From contig JACKEH010000019.1 in the NCBI GenBank assembly GCA_020633125.1, forward strand, positions 1 to 64,000: 64,000 nucleotides of DNA. Reading direction: 5' to 3'. The DNA comes from Sandaracinus sp. (GTDB lineage: Bacteria > Myxococcota_A > Polyangia > Polyangiales > Houyiibacteriaceae). The notes beneath the pieces were generated by a model that did not search any database, was not told the origin of the DNA, and saw only the letters and a list, made by a program, of their open reading frames with translations. Positions within the stretch are counted from its first letter, which is position 1. Each line of letters opens with the position of its first letter. This document shows, piece by piece, positions 19,712 to 29,522 of this stretch. The position numbers and the translations under genes were made by a program.

Positions 19712-21981
19712 GCGCGCTGACGACCCTGTTCCCGTGCGGCCTTCGGGCGCTCCTCGGCGAGACGCGCCGTCCTGTGAGTGAGCCGAGCGTCGCGACCGAG
19801 CCGGGCGCCTCGAGCCACGATGCGCTTCGCCGTGACGAGAGCGGCGCGATCATGGTCATGGGCCTCTTCATGGCCGTGTTCCTGGTCGGAATGCTCTACT
19901 ACCTCGTCGGCATCTACGAGGCGGTGATCTTCCGCGAGCGCATGCAGGACTCGTCCGACGCGGGCGCGTTCGCTGCCGCGGTCATGAACGCCCGCGGCAT
20001 GAACCTGATCGTGCTGTTGAACATCGTGATGGCGATCGCCTTCGCGGTGCTCATCGCGCTCAAGCTGATTCAGATCGCGGTCGTTGCCGGCCTCCTCATC
20101 GCCGCGGTCGCGTGTTGGCTCGGTGGCGCCGGGTGTGCGGCGATCCCGCCGCTGACCAACTGGAACATCCAGGTCCCGCAGTACATCCAGCGGGCCGAGC
20201 GCGCCGTCGAGCAGATCACGAGAGTCTGCGACGCCGTTCAGAACGCGATACGCCTAGGCTGGCCCGCGCTGGGACAGGCGCGGGCGGTCGACACGATGAC
20301 CATGGCGGCGGCCTTCTCGCCGCCCTCCGACTTCGGCTTCGTTTGGCCGGTCTGGGGCGCGCTCCCCGTGGAGAACCACGAGCTGCGCGAAACCTGTGAC
20401 AGAGCAGCGCTCTACGTCGGTGAGCTCATCGGGTTGCCGTTCCGCTTGATCCCCGTGATCGGAAACAAGATCGCGAACTGGATCTCGGGCGCCGTGCAGG
20501 GCCTGGTCTCGGCACTCGCCGTCTACTTCTGCGGCGCCAGACCTGGCGAGAGCTCGGACCCACCCTCGCTCACCGTCGAGACGACGGTCGCATACCCACA
20601 AGTCGAAGTGGCGGAGGCGTGCGGCAACGCCTGCGTCATACCGGACGGGCATCCCAACGCGGGTCAGATCTACAGCTACGCGACCTGCAGCCCCTGCCGC
20701 GCGGACCGCGACAGCAGCGCTTGCGCCGACGCGCGTCAGCAGACGTGCACCGAGTACCAAGAGTACCTCACGACGCACGCGCACTACGTCTGCCGCAACC
20801 CGGACGCTGGCTGCGAGCGTGACGCGGACTTCAACTACATCGGGCCCTGTGTGGACCACCCGCGCTCGGTCGGTCTCTCGGATGCCGAGTACGAAGCCGA
20901 GATTCGCGACTGCACGCGGCACATGCGCAGCGGCGCCGACCAGTGTCGTGCCGACCGAACGAGCGGCCTCGAGCACTACATCTACGTCGAGGAATACCGC
21001 TACCTCGTCTACTACAAGGAAGTGAACGCCGAGGGCGTTTGCTCCGTGCGTACCCAGCCCGCGGTGCGCGACGAGATGAACCCGAACCTGATGGAGCCGA
21101 ACGCTCGTCGGAACACCAGCCGCCCGTCGCGCTGCCACAACAACTGGGGCCCGGTGTACGGCTCCGACGGTCCGTTCCCGACCGACTCGGTTCCGGGAAG
21201 TCCGTGGGAAGCGGCCTGCCGCTACGACATGCCGGACCGACTCCCGATCCCCGGCAACATCCTTCCGACCGACCCGAGCCAAGAGGAGTGCAACGCGCTC
21301 CCGACGCGCACGGAGGCGTTCAACACGATGCGAACGGCAGCCCGCCCGAGCAGCGTCGAGCGTTTCACCAAGCAGGTTCGGATCGTCTACGAGATCAGCG
21401 GTTGCGGCCGCGACACCGAGGTCCCGGTTCCCGTCGAGGTCGGCGCGCCGAACCCGAACACCAGCTGCGACAGCGGGCGCTACAAGTGTCCGAAGCGCGT
21501 CTGCCGCTACCGCAACCGCTCGCTCATCGCGACTGCGTGCCCGACGAGCGGCGACGACCTCTTCCTCGGCGACAACGACTTCCAGCTCCGCTCCTTCGCG
21601 TTCGCGGGCTCGTTGCCGAGCGAGGGCGACGCGGGCGTCCGGCTGGCGGCGTGGGGAGACAACACCGACGGCGGCTTCCAAGCCACGGTGCTCAACGCGG
21701 GGCGCGAAATCGCTCGCATCAGCATCGCGCAGGCCGAGTTCTACTGGGACCAGGACGAAGACTGGCGCATCAGCAACTTCGAACACTCGCTCGGCAAGGG
21801 CCGCATCGAGTGGATGTGGGACATGGCGTGGCGCGGGCGTCTCCGCCGCGTCGGTTTCGGAAACGCGACGGAGCCCAACGGGGGCAACGGCATCGGCAAC
21901 ACCTGCTCCGAGGCGGGTGGCGGCGGCGACTGCGGTGGCAGCGGCCTCACCTCGATGCTCGGAAACCTCTTCTCGCACTGA
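19708..21981 (+). CDS. Large TadG-like pilus assembly protein
   Basis: A 757-residue protein with a TadG-like N-terminal half. A charged cytosolic leader of about 45 residues precedes a first helix (GAIMVMGLFMAVFLVGMLYY), and MQDSSDAGAFAAAV follows as in TadE/TadG families. A second hydrophobic stretch lies at about 95-135. Residues about 280-640 form a Cys-rich exported region with multiple Cys pairs, unlike typical TadG. It begins in the stop of the preceding gene (ATGA) and ends 18 bases before the next. The C-terminus is Gly-rich. It is probably part of the envelope-spanning pilus machine; the Cys-rich domain is not recognised. Confidence 0.7.
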   Translation: MSALTTLFPCGLRALLGETRRPVSEPSVATEPGASSHDALRRDESGAIMVMGLFMAVFLVGMLYYLVGIYEAVIFRERMQDSSDAGAFAAAVMNARGMNLIVLLNIVMAIAFAVLIALKLIQIAVVAGLLIAAVACWLGGAGCAAIPPLTNWNIQVPQYIQRAERAVEQITRVCDAVQNAIRLGWPALGQARAVDTMTMAAAFSPPSDFGFVWPVWGALPVENHELRETCDRAALYVGELIGLPFRLIPVIGNKIANWISGAVQGLVSALAVYFCGARPGESSDPPSLTVETTVAYPQVEVAEACGNACVIPDGHPNAGQIYSYATCSPCRADRDSSACADARQQTCTEYQEYLTTHAHYVCRNPDAGCERDADFNYIGPCVDHPRSVGLSDAEYEAEIRDCTRHMRSGADQCRADRTSGLEHYIYVEEYRYLVYYKEVNAEGVCSVRTQPAVRDEMNPNLMEPNARRNTSRPSRCHNNWGPVYGSDGPFPTDSVPGSPWEAACRYDMPDRLPIPGNILPTDPSQEECNALPTRTEAFNTMRTAARPSSVERFTKQVRIVYEISGCGRDTEVPVPVEVGAPNPNTSCDSGRYKCPKRVCRYRNRSLIATACPTSGDDLFLGDNDFQLRSFAFAGSLPSEGDAGVRLAAWGDNTDGGFQATVLNAGREIARISIAQAEFYWDQDEDWRISNFEHSLGKGRIEWMWDMAWRGRLRRVGFGNATEPNGGNGIGNTCSEAGGGGDCGGSGLTSMLGNLFSH

Positions 21982-21999
21982 CCCCGGAGAAGGACGAAC

Positions 22000-22599
22000 G
22001 TGCACGACGATCGACACGAAGCTGCGGAACGACTCGAGACGCCCTCGCGGCGCCGCGTCGTGGCGCGCGTCGTGCGACGTGTCTCGCGCCGCCTTCCCGT
22101 GCTCGGGCGCTTCCTCCGGGACGAGCGCGGCGCGGCCTACGCCGAGGCCGTGATCATGCTGCCCGTCTACCTCGCGATGTTCGCGTTGTTCGGGCTCGTC
22201 CACAACGAAGCGCACCAGAAGATGGACACGCTGGCCGAGTCGCGAAGCGCGGCGTGGCAGCGATCGAACGGTGGCTGCGAGGGCGAGGACGAGTCGTGCC
22301 CGAGCTGCATGGCCGTCGAGGGCAGCGACGACGGCACCGTCTACGGCGACATCGACAGCGCCATCGGAAGCGTCGGTGACGTACCCATCGTAGGCGACAT
22401 CCTCGAGGGCATGCTCGACGGACTCTTCGGCTCGCAAACCACGGTTCGAGCCTCGGCCGACATCGCGCGGCCCCGCCTCCTGGGCGGCGGCACGCGAAAC
22501 GCGACTTCGTCGTACACCGTGTTGTGCAACCCCGTGCGTACGAGCGTCTGGGAGATGCTTCGGAACGCCTTCTGCGGCTTCGTGCCCTTCTTGTGCTGA
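22000..22599 (+). CDS. TadE-like pseudopilin
   Basis: A 199-residue TadE-like protein. A basic cytosolic leader of about 40 residues ends in DERGAAYAEAVIMLPVYLAM, the usual TadE prepilin-like motif with a following helix. The exported part has paired Cys (CEGEDESCPSC) and a second pair near the C-terminus. GTG start at 22000, preceded by GGAGAAGGA. It is the third TadE/TadG-type protein in this block. Confidence 0.75.
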   Translation: MHDDRHEAAERLETPSRRRVVARVVRRVSRRLPVLGRFLRDERGAAYAEAVIMLPVYLAMFALFGLVHNEAHQKMDTLAESRSAAWQRSNGGCEGEDESCPSCMAVEGSDDGTVYGDIDSAIGSVGDVPIVGDILEGMLDGLFGSQTTVRASADIARPRLLGGGTRNATSSYTVLCNPVRTSVWEMLRNAFCGFVPFLC

Positions 22600-22601
22600 C
22601 C

Positions 22602-23603
22602 ATGAGCGACCGCGCCGAACGAAATCGCGATCGATCGCCGGTCGCGCGAAAGAAGTGGGCCCGCCGAGCGTGGCCGACGGTGAAGCGCGTGCTGCGCGTC
22701 GCGGGCGTCCTCGCCGTCGTCTACGTCGTGGCGCTCGTGTTGGCCGCGCGGCAAGCCGCCGCCGAGGTCGACGAGCTGATGCTCGGTCTCGGCGCCGAGC
22801 TCCTCCGTTTCCCGGACTCGACCCAAGACGAGGTGCGCAGGGTCAGCCTCAACGGGGCGTCCATCGAGATGACGACGGGCATCACCGACCGCCCGATCGA
22901 CGAGGTGCTCGCGTACTTCGAAGCCCGTTGCCAGGAGCGCGACGGAGGAGTCTCGGAGACCATCCAGCGCATCCTCGACGAAGGAAACGACCTCGGCGTC
23001 GCCGCGGCGGACGTCGACACCACGATGACGATGAACACGGGCACCCGCGGGTTCGTGGCGTGCCTGGACCCGGGGGAGGGCGCGGACCTCTCGACCTCCG
23101 AGAGCTTGCTCGACCGTGCGGAGCGGGCCCTCGCAACCGGCCGCATCGGGGATCTCGGTCACCTGCGCTACATCTACGTCGAGCGTTACTCCGAGGAGCA
23201 GGGGCGCTACGGCACCCACATCGTCTCCATCTCGAGCGACGACGACCTCGACGTGAAGCGTCTTTTCCCGGAGACCGCAGACGCCCCCGGCCGGGATCCG
23301 GAAGGGGTGCCGCGAGCCGAGAACCTCCAGCGGATTCTCTCGGCGTTCGAGGTCGGCAAGCCCTACGGCATGACGATCTACTCGCGCCGCGGTGGCGATC
23401 CCGGCCGGCTCGCCGCTTGGTACCGGCGCGAGCTGCCTCGCGCAGGCTGGCAGCTCGTCGAGATGCGTCAGGGAGAGCGGGTCGAGATCGACGGGCAGCA
23501 CCTGCTGACCGGCGTCCGTGACGAGCGCCTCGTCACCGTGGTCGTCGGGCGTCAGGACGACCTCGCGACCGTGACGGTCTTGACCTCCGACGAAGAGCCC
23601 TGA
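22602..23603 (+). CDS. Single-span membrane protein of the Tad locus, function unknown
   Basis: A 333-residue protein beginning two bases after the preceding stop. One transmembrane helix lies at about residues 31-50 (VLRVAGVLAVVYVVALVLAA), after a basic N-terminus. The remaining ~280 residues are predicted to be outside the cytoplasm and are not recognised; they contain two segments of similar pattern (EVLAYFEARCQERDG, PGRLAAWYRRELPRAGWQLV) that may be repeated domains. By position it is likely to act with the pilus assembly proteins. Confidence 0.6.
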   Translation: MSDRAERNRDRSPVARKKWARRAWPTVKRVLRVAGVLAVVYVVALVLAARQAAAEVDELMLGLGAELLRFPDSTQDEVRRVSLNGASIEMTTGITDRPIDEVLAYFEARCQERDGGVSETIQRILDEGNDLGVAAADVDTTMTMNTGTRGFVACLDPGEGADLSTSESLLDRAERALATGRIGDLGHLRYIYVERYSEEQGRYGTHIVSISSDDDLDVKRLFPETADAPGRDPEGVPRAENLQRILSAFEVGKPYGMTIYSRRGGDPGRLAAWYRRELPRAGWQLVEMRQGERVEIDGQHLLTGVRDERLVTVVVGRQDDLATVTVLTSDEEP

Positions 23604-23907
23604 GCTCCCACCACTCGTCGAATCGAAGCCGCTCGATGTCCTTCGGAGCCCCGAGAGGAAGCGTCGTTGCGTCCAGCGCGGTCGAACGAGGCCGAACCAG
23701 GACGATCGGCGGCGGGTCCTCTGGGCCGACCTCCGGCTCCACGGGCGGCGGCGGAGGCCCTTCCCGTCGGACCCACGGGGCGAGGTGCGTTCGTCGGCCC
23801 CGCAACGTGTTTCTAGGCTACCTCGGCGGCCGCGAATCGGGTTATCGTCGCCGCCGCATCGCGCGGGCGGTTCGTGTCGTGCGGAGTACGAGAGTGGGTA
23901 GGTCGAG
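23604..23907 (+). other. Non-coding gap between the two Tad blocks
   Basis: This 304-base gap separates the pilin/TadE block from the CpaB-secretin-ATPase block. I see no supported gene, hairpin or consensus promoter. A promoter for the second block is expected here, since cpaB starts at 23908 directly after GTAGGTCGAG. Confidence 0.4.
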
Positions 23908-24717
23908 ATGAACCGAACGGCTCTGATTGCTGGGTTCGCCGTCGCCATCGTCGGCGTCGGCCTCTTCGCGCTGTACATGCGCCGATTCGAGAACGAAGCG
24001 ACCGGTGGTGAGCCCGTCGAGGTGCTCATGATCACCTCCGACCTCTCGATCGGCGAGCCGCTCACCGCGCAGAAGCTCGGCACGCGCGGCATTCCGCAGG
24101 CGTACCTCGAGGACCGCCACGTCCTCGCCCGCGACCAGGAGCGTGTCCTCGGCATTCGCGTGAGCAACGGCCTGCGTGCGAACCAGTCGCTGCTCTGGAC
24201 CGACCTCGCGACCACCAGCTCCGAGCGCCGCGACCTCTCGACCCTGCTTCGCGAAGGCATGCGCGCGATGACGGTCCGCACCGGCCAGACGAGCGCCTTC
24301 GGTGGCCTCCTTCGCGCCGGCGACCGCGTCGACGTGCTGCTCACGGCGACCCGTCCGGGAACCGAGTCGGAGCGCGTGACGATCCCGCTCCTCCAGAACG
24401 TGCTCGTCCTCGCGGTCGGCGCCGACACGGGTGGTCCGGACCAGAGCGATCGCGAAGAAGCCGCGGCGGCGGAGCGACGCGGTCGCGACGTCAGCCTCGC
24501 GGTCACCCTCGATCAAGCCACGATGCTCTCGCACGCGCGGGATCGTGGCGTCATTCAGCTCGTCCTCCGCAACCCGGACGACGTGGGCATCATCGAGGGC
24601 GTGCCGGAGACCACCGACACGGATCTCATCGAGGCCGAGGTTCGGCGCACGCGCAACGTGACGCGCACGCCGACCGTCGAGGCCATCGAGCGCGTGGGAA
24701 GCAACGGGAGGCGTTGA
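23908..24717 (+). CDS. cpaB: Flp pilus assembly protein CpaB/RcpC
   Basis: A 269-residue inner-membrane-anchored periplasmic protein. It has an N-terminal helix (residues 5-23, ALIAGFAVAIVGVGLFALYM) and a SAF-like region (EVLMITSDLSIGEPLTAQKL). The RcpC/CpaB core follows (GMRAMTVRTGQTSAFGGLL, AGDRVDVLLT). CpaB supports the secretin channel in Tad systems. Three bases separate it from the secretin gene, so the two are co-transcribed. Confidence 0.85.
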   Translation: MNRTALIAGFAVAIVGVGLFALYMRRFENEATGGEPVEVLMITSDLSIGEPLTAQKLGTRGIPQAYLEDRHVLARDQERVLGIRVSNGLRANQSLLWTDLATTSSERRDLSTLLREGMRAMTVRTGQTSAFGGLLRAGDRVDVLLTATRPGTESERVTIPLLQNVLVLAVGADTGGPDQSDREEAAAAERRGRDVSLAVTLDQATMLSHARDRGVIQLVLRNPDDVGIIEGVPETTDTDLIEAEVRRTRNVTRTPTVEAIERVGSNGRR

Positions 24718-24720
24718 GGG

Positions 24721-25926
24721 ATGCGTGCAATGGGGACGAACACAGGCGCGTCGCGCGGGCTCGGTGGGACGCTCTCGGCGCTACTCGCGCTCGGCTTGGC
24801 GCTCTGCGCGCTCGTGACGAGCACTGCGTCGGCGCAGGATCGCGAGATTCGCATCGGCGTCGGTGAGCAGGAAGTGCTCTCGGCCGAAGGTGTGCGCTCC
24901 TACTCGGAAGGCGTGCGCGGCATCGCGGACATCCGCCTCACGGGGGACCAGTCGCGCTTCATCATCGCGGGTACGCGCGCCGGAACGACGTCGCTCCTTC
25001 TGATCATGCGCGACGGCTCGCAGGTCCAGTACCGCATCATCGTCGAGTCCGACGAGCCCGAGTCGACCGCCCCGCGCGACGGCGCCGTGCCGCCGCGGAC
25101 GAACATCCGCCTCGACCTCTACTTCGTTCAGATCTCGGATACCTACGCGCACGCCATCGGCATCGCGTTCCCGGGCTCGATCGGCGGCGACCAGGACCGC
25201 ATCCGCCTGAACACGCAGTGGCAGAACGGCTCGGGTTTCACGACGCAGTTCGCCGTCCTCGCAACGACCGCCATTCCTCGCATCGACATCGCGCAGTCCA
25301 AGGGCTGGGCGCGCCTCTACCGTCAGGCCTCGCTCGTCACCGTGAACGGCGGCGAGTCCGAGGTGAACATCGGCGGTGAGCTGAACGTGCAGGTGAGCAA
25401 CGGCGTGCAGGCGCAGGTTCAGTCGATTCCCTTCGGCACGGTGCTCCGCGCGCAGCCGCAGTTCGACGAGGAGAGCGGCCGCATCCAGATTCACATCGAG
25501 GCCGATGTCTCCGACCTCACCGACGACCAGGGCACCGGCATCCCCGGCCGCTCGCGCTCGGTGATCAACACGACGGTCAACCTCGAGCTCGGCCAGAGCC
25601 TCGTGCTCGGCGGCGCCATCGCCCGCTCCGAGGCGCGCTCGCGTGCGGGTCTTCCGGGCCTCAGCCAGATCCCGATCCTCGGCGCCCTCTTCGGCACGCA
25701 CGCGCGTCGCTTCGAGGAGTCGGAGTCGCTGCTCTTCGTGATCCCGACGGTCGTCGAGGCCGTGCCGCTCACGCAGCGCAACCGCATCCAGGAAGCGATT
25801 CGCTTCTACGAGGACTTCGACGGCGGCGTCGACGAGGTCGAGCTCCACGAGCAGCCGCGCATCGGTGGCGCAGCCGCCCGCACCGCTTCGGCCGAGGCCG
25901 AGGCGCCCCCCGCCGCTCAGGACTGA
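24721..25926 (+). CDS. cpaC: Tad secretin CpaC/RcpA
   Basis: A 401-residue outer-membrane secretin of the type II/IV pilus family. A signal peptide ends near residue 38 (TSTASAQD). An N-terminal domain follows (DIRLTGDQSRFIIAGTRAGT), then the conserved C-terminal secretin core (VNLELGQSLVLGGAIARSEA, PGLSQIPILGALFGTHARR, SLLFVIPTVVE). It forms the pore for the Flp pilus. Two in-frame ATGs (24721, 24730) are both acceptable starts. The C-terminus is Ala-rich and not typical, possibly a docking tail. Confidence 0.85.
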   Translation: MRAMGTNTGASRGLGGTLSALLALGLALCALVTSTASAQDREIRIGVGEQEVLSAEGVRSYSEGVRGIADIRLTGDQSRFIIAGTRAGTTSLLLIMRDGSQVQYRIIVESDEPESTAPRDGAVPPRTNIRLDLYFVQISDTYAHAIGIAFPGSIGGDQDRIRLNTQWQNGSGFTTQFAVLATTAIPRIDIAQSKGWARLYRQASLVTVNGGESEVNIGGELNVQVSNGVQAQVQSIPFGTVLRAQPQFDEESGRIQIHIEADVSDLTDDQGTGIPGRSRSVINTTVNLELGQSLVLGGAIARSEARSRAGLPGLSQIPILGALFGTHARRFEESESLLFVIPTVVEAVPLTQRNRIQEAIRFYEDFDGGVDEVELHEQPRIGGAAARTASAEAEAPPAAQD

Positions 25927-25942
25927 GGAGGAGAAGCGCTCG

Positions 25943-27736
25943 ATGGATACCGGTGTGCTGCTGTCGATCGAGATGCCCGACGGTTCCGTCGAGGAGCTTC
26001 CGATTCAAGCGCAAGGCCCGGTGGTCATCGGACGCGATCCGAGCTGCCACGTCGTGCTGCCCTCTCCGGAGGTCAGCCGACGTCACCTGATCGTCGAGCC
26101 CTCGGCGCGGGGCTTCAAGCTCACGGACCAATCCGCCAACGGCACGCTGATGGGCAATCAGCGTGTGAAGCGGAGCAAGGTCGACACGCCGCCGAACGTC
26201 CCGCTTCGCATCGGGCCCTACCTCGTTCGTCTTCGCCGCATCGGCGATCCGCCGCCGCCTCCGCTGCCGCCGCCGGGTCATCCGGGAGGACCGCAGCCGG
26301 TCGCGGCGGGTCCTTCGGGGCAGGCTCTCTCTCCGCAGTCTGGCAACGTGACCGCGCAGGCGCCGTCGCCGGCCCGGCCGCCGGCGCCGCCCGCCGCGGC
26401 GAAGAAGAGCGCGGGCAGCCTGATCGAGCACGAGAAGGAAGAGATCCTTCGCGTCGCGGGATCGACCTCCGTGATTCCCGCCGAGCTGCGCCGTCGTGTG
26501 CACCGCATGTTGCTCGACCACCTCGACCTCGTCGCGCTCGACCGGTCGAACATGGACGACGACGTGATGCGCCCGAAGGTCCTCGCCGCTCTCGGCCGCA
26601 TCATGACGCAGCTGACGCACGACATTCCGCCGGAAGTCGATCGCCAGGCGTTCATGCGTGAGATGGCAGACGAGGCGCTCGGCCTCGGGCCGCTCGAGCG
26701 TCTGCTCGCCGACGAGGACGTCAGCGAGGTCATGGTCGTCCACCCCTACAAGATCTACATCGAGAAAAAGGGGAAGATCTGGGCGACCGATCTGCGCTTC
26801 ACCGACGACGAGTCGGCTCGCGCGGTCATCGAGCGCATCGTCACCCCGCTCGGTCGACGCATCGACGAGTCGACGCCGCTGGTCGACGCGCGCCTCAAGG
26901 ACGGCAGCCGCGTGAACGCGGTCATCAAGCCGCTCGCGATCAACGGCGCGTGCATCACGATCCGTAAGTTCCAGAAGAACCCGCTCAAGATCGACGACCT
27001 CGTCCGCTTCGGTTCGATGACCGACCGCATGGCGAGCTTCCTCGTCCGCGCGGTGAAGGTTCGAAAGAACATCGTCATCTCCGGCGGCACCGGCTCCGGC
27101 AAGACCACGTTGCTCAACGTGCTCTCGGGCGCGATCCCGGGCCGCGAACGTGTGGTCACCATCGAGGACGCGGCCGAGCTTCGTCTGGAGCAGCCGCACG
27201 TCGTCTCGCTCGAAACCCGTCCCGCCAACATGGAAGGCAAGGGCGAGTATTCGATTCGCGACCTCGTGAAGAACGCCCTTCGTATGCGTCCCGACCGCAT
27301 CGTCGTCGGTGAGTGTCGTGGCGGCGAAGCGCTCGACATGCTTCAGGCCATGAACACGGGCCACGAAGGCTCGATGACCACGACGCACGCGAACAGCCCG
27401 ACCGAAGCCGCGAAGCGCATCGAGACGCTCTGTCTGATGAGCGGCATCGACCTCCCGTCGCGCGCGATTCGCGAGCAGATCGCCGGCAGCGTTCACTTGA
27501 TCGTGCAGCAGACGCGTCTGTCCGACGGCTCGCGTCGCGTCACGGCGATCACCGAGGTCTCCGGCCTCGACGACAACGGCGAGTTCGTGCTCAACGACAT
27601 CTTCGCCTACTACCGCACGGGTACGAAGCCGGACGGCACCATCGTCGGCGAATACCGTGCGAGCGGTTATCTGCCCTCGTTCCTCGACGAATTCATCACC
27701 TTCGGGCTCGTCGGCGAGGGAGGAGAGTACCTGTGA
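25943..27736 (+). CDS. tadA: TadA/CpaF pilus ATPase with an N-terminal FHA domain
   Basis: A 597-residue hexameric traffic ATPase. Residues about 8-100 are an FHA domain (VVIGRDPSCHVVLPSPEVSR, SANGTLMGN), which binds phosphothreonine peptides. A Pro-rich linker follows (about 105-155). The CpaF-type core runs from about 180: Walker A GGTGSGKTT (381-389), Walker B and His box in RMRPDRIVVGECRGGEALDM and TTTHANSP. CpaF proteins power pilus assembly. The fused FHA domain is unusual and could tie pilus assembly to Ser/Thr kinases, which are common in this phylum. The start at 25943 includes the FHA; the stop overlaps tadB by four bases (GTGA). Confidence 0.85.
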   Translation: MDTGVLLSIEMPDGSVEELPIQAQGPVVIGRDPSCHVVLPSPEVSRRHLIVEPSARGFKLTDQSANGTLMGNQRVKRSKVDTPPNVPLRIGPYLVRLRRIGDPPPPPLPPPGHPGGPQPVAAGPSGQALSPQSGNVTAQAPSPARPPAPPAAAKKSAGSLIEHEKEEILRVAGSTSVIPAELRRRVHRMLLDHLDLVALDRSNMDDDVMRPKVLAALGRIMTQLTHDIPPEVDRQAFMREMADEALGLGPLERLLADEDVSEVMVVHPYKIYIEKKGKIWATDLRFTDDESARAVIERIVTPLGRRIDESTPLVDARLKDGSRVNAVIKPLAINGACITIRKFQKNPLKIDDLVRFGSMTDRMASFLVRAVKVRKNIVISGGTGSGKTTLLNVLSGAIPGRERVVTIEDAAELRLEQPHVVSLETRPANMEGKGEYSIRDLVKNALRMRPDRIVVGECRGGEALDMLQAMNTGHEGSMTTTHANSPTEAAKRIETLCLMSGIDLPSRAIREQIAGSVHLIVQQTRLSDGSRRVTAITEVSGLDDNGEFVLNDIFAYYRTGTKPDGTIVGEYRASGYLPSFLDEFITFGLVGEGGEYL

Positions 27737-28599
27737 AGGACTTCCTCGCGAGCAGTGTCTCGGGGTGGCTCGCCATCGGGCTCATGGGCGTGGGCGGTGG
27801 TCTCGCGGTGTATCTGGCGCTCGCGCTCGAGAACAGCCCGCTGCGGGATCAGTGGAACAAATACGTCCGCTACCTCGACCACTACGTTCGCTTCCTGCTG
27901 CTCAAGCAGACGGCGGCCGAGATCGCGCGCAACCAGGCGATCGTCGCGGCGATCGGCCTGCTGCTCATGGCGGCGACCGGCAACTTCCTCCTCATCGCGC
28001 TCATCGTTCTCGTCATGGCGGTGCCCCCGCTGCAGCTCGAGCGACGCAAGAAGGAGCGCATCGAGAAGCTCGAGTCGCAGCTCGACGGCTGGCTGCTCAT
28101 GCTGGCCAACGCGCTGAAGGCGACGCCGGCGATCGGTGAAGCGATTCGTTCCACCGTGAACCTGGTGCAGCCGCCCATGAGCGAAGAGCTCGACCTCATG
28201 GTGAAGGAGAACCAGCTCGGTACGCCGCTCGACCAAGCGGTGCTCAACTCCTCGGAGCGCATCGGCAGCCCCGTGATCTCGGGCGCGCTCGCCACGCTCG
28301 TCATCGCGCGTCAGACCGGCGGTGACCTGCCGACGATCCTCGAGACCTCGGCCGCTTCGCTTCGCGAGATGGCGCGTCTCGAGGGTGTCGTCCGCACCAA
28401 GACCGCCGAGGGCAAGGGCCAGACCTGGGTTCTCGGCGTCGTGCCCTTCGCGATGACGCTGCTCCTGAGCTGGATCGATCCGAACTGGATGGTCCCGCTC
28501 ACGCAGAGCTTCGTCGGCTACATCATCGTCACCATCGCCATGGTCCTCTGGCTCGGTGGCATCCTCTGGGCGCGCAAGATCCTCGCGGTGGACATCTGA
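27733..28599 (+). CDS. tadB: Tad inner membrane platform protein TadB
   Basis: A 288-residue GspF-like membrane protein. It has helices near 8-28, 65-95, 235-255 and 260-282. The cytosolic part contains SQLDGWLLMLANALKATPAI and the T2SSF core GGDLPTILETSAASLREMAR. It pairs with TadC to form the platform beneath the pilus. GTG start at 27733, overlapping the ATPase gene; its stop shares a base with the start of tadC (TGATG). Confidence 0.85.
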   Translation: MKDFLASSVSGWLAIGLMGVGGGLAVYLALALENSPLRDQWNKYVRYLDHYVRFLLLKQTAAEIARNQAIVAAIGLLLMAATGNFLLIALIVLVMAVPPLQLERRKKERIEKLESQLDGWLLMLANALKATPAIGEAIRSTVNLVQPPMSEELDLMVKENQLGTPLDQAVLNSSERIGSPVISGALATLVIARQTGGDLPTILETSAASLREMARLEGVVRTKTAEGKGQTWVLGVVPFAMTLLLSWIDPNWMVPLTQSFVGYIIVTIAMVLWLGGILWARKILAVDI

Positions 28600-29507
28600 T
28601 GGACCCGCTGATTCTCGCCATTCGGTACGCGGCGCTCGCCTGCATCGGCGGTGGGCTCTTCGTCGTCACGTTCATCCTGGGGCGAAACCCGCCGGCGGAG
28701 CGCCCCGAGGTCGGCGTTCGTGGCCTCAAGCGGCGGCGTGCTCTCGAAGAGGGCGGCCTCTTCAAGACGGTCGAGCCCGCGATTCGTCTCGTCGCGGGTT
28801 GGCTCGAAGGCCTGCCCATCTCGAAGACGCGGCAGAAGCTCCAGCAGCGCATCACCTACGCCGGCGACTACCTCGGTCTGTCGGCGAACGACCTGCTCGC
28901 GCAGGCGATCCTCAGCTCGATCGGCATGGCCTGCGTCGGCATCTTCATGTCGTACATGGCGACGCTGCCGGTCATCATCACGCTCTTCCTCATCGGCCTC
29001 GGCTTCTACATGCCGATCATGTCGGTGGACTCCGAGGCGCAGGAGCGCTTCAAGCAGGTCAACCGTTCGCTGCCGACCGCCATCGACCTCGCGTCGCTCT
29101 GCATGGGTGCCGGCTTGGACTTCCCGGGCTCGCTTCGTCAGATCGTCGAGAAGTCGTCGTCGAAGGACGCCGTCCTCGTCGAGGAGTTCGGCCGCATCCT
29201 CCAAGAGCTCGAGCTCGGTCACACCCGCCGCAAGGCGCTCGAAGGCTTCGCCGAGCGCGTGCCCATCGAGGCCGTGAAGGACTTCGTCGGCACCGTCGTG
29301 CAGGCGGAGGCGAAGGGTACGCCGCTCGCGGAGGTGCTCTCGATTCAGGCGCGTATGCTCCGCATGCGCCGCAGCGTTCGCGCCGAAGAGTCGGCCGCGA
29401 AGGCAGGTCTCATGATGATGGGACCGCTCATGATGATGTTCATCTGCGTCATCCTCCTGCTGCTCGGCCCCTTCGTCGTGCAGTGGATGGGGACGGGACT
29501 TTCCTGA
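28599..29507 (+). CDS. tadC: Tad inner membrane platform protein TadC
   Basis: A 302-residue T2SSF-like protein. It has a first helix at about 6-27, a paired region around 105-145 (ILSSIGMACVGIFMSYMATL), the cytosolic core (LPTAIDLASLCMGAGLDFPG, EFGRILQELELGHTRRKAL) and a last helix at about 277-298 (MMMFICVILLLLGPFVVQWM). It starts inside the tadB stop codon (TGATG), so the two are probably made in equal amounts. Confidence 0.85.
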   Translation: MDPLILAIRYAALACIGGGLFVVTFILGRNPPAERPEVGVRGLKRRRALEEGGLFKTVEPAIRLVAGWLEGLPISKTRQKLQQRITYAGDYLGLSANDLLAQAILSSIGMACVGIFMSYMATLPVIITLFLIGLGFYMPIMSVDSEAQERFKQVNRSLPTAIDLASLCMGAGLDFPGSLRQIVEKSSSKDAVLVEEFGRILQELELGHTRRKALEGFAERVPIEAVKDFVGTVVQAEAKGTPLAEVLSIQARMLRMRRSVRAEESAAKAGLMMMGPLMMMFICVILLLLGPFVVQWMGTGLS

Positions 29508-29522
29508 GGCAACGAGCAAGCG

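Noticed and set aside
20254..22437. A 727-residue minus-strand open frame opposite the TadG-like gene
   Set aside because: Antisense shadow of two Tad genes with no domain; composition biased to Val, Arg, Asp and Ala.
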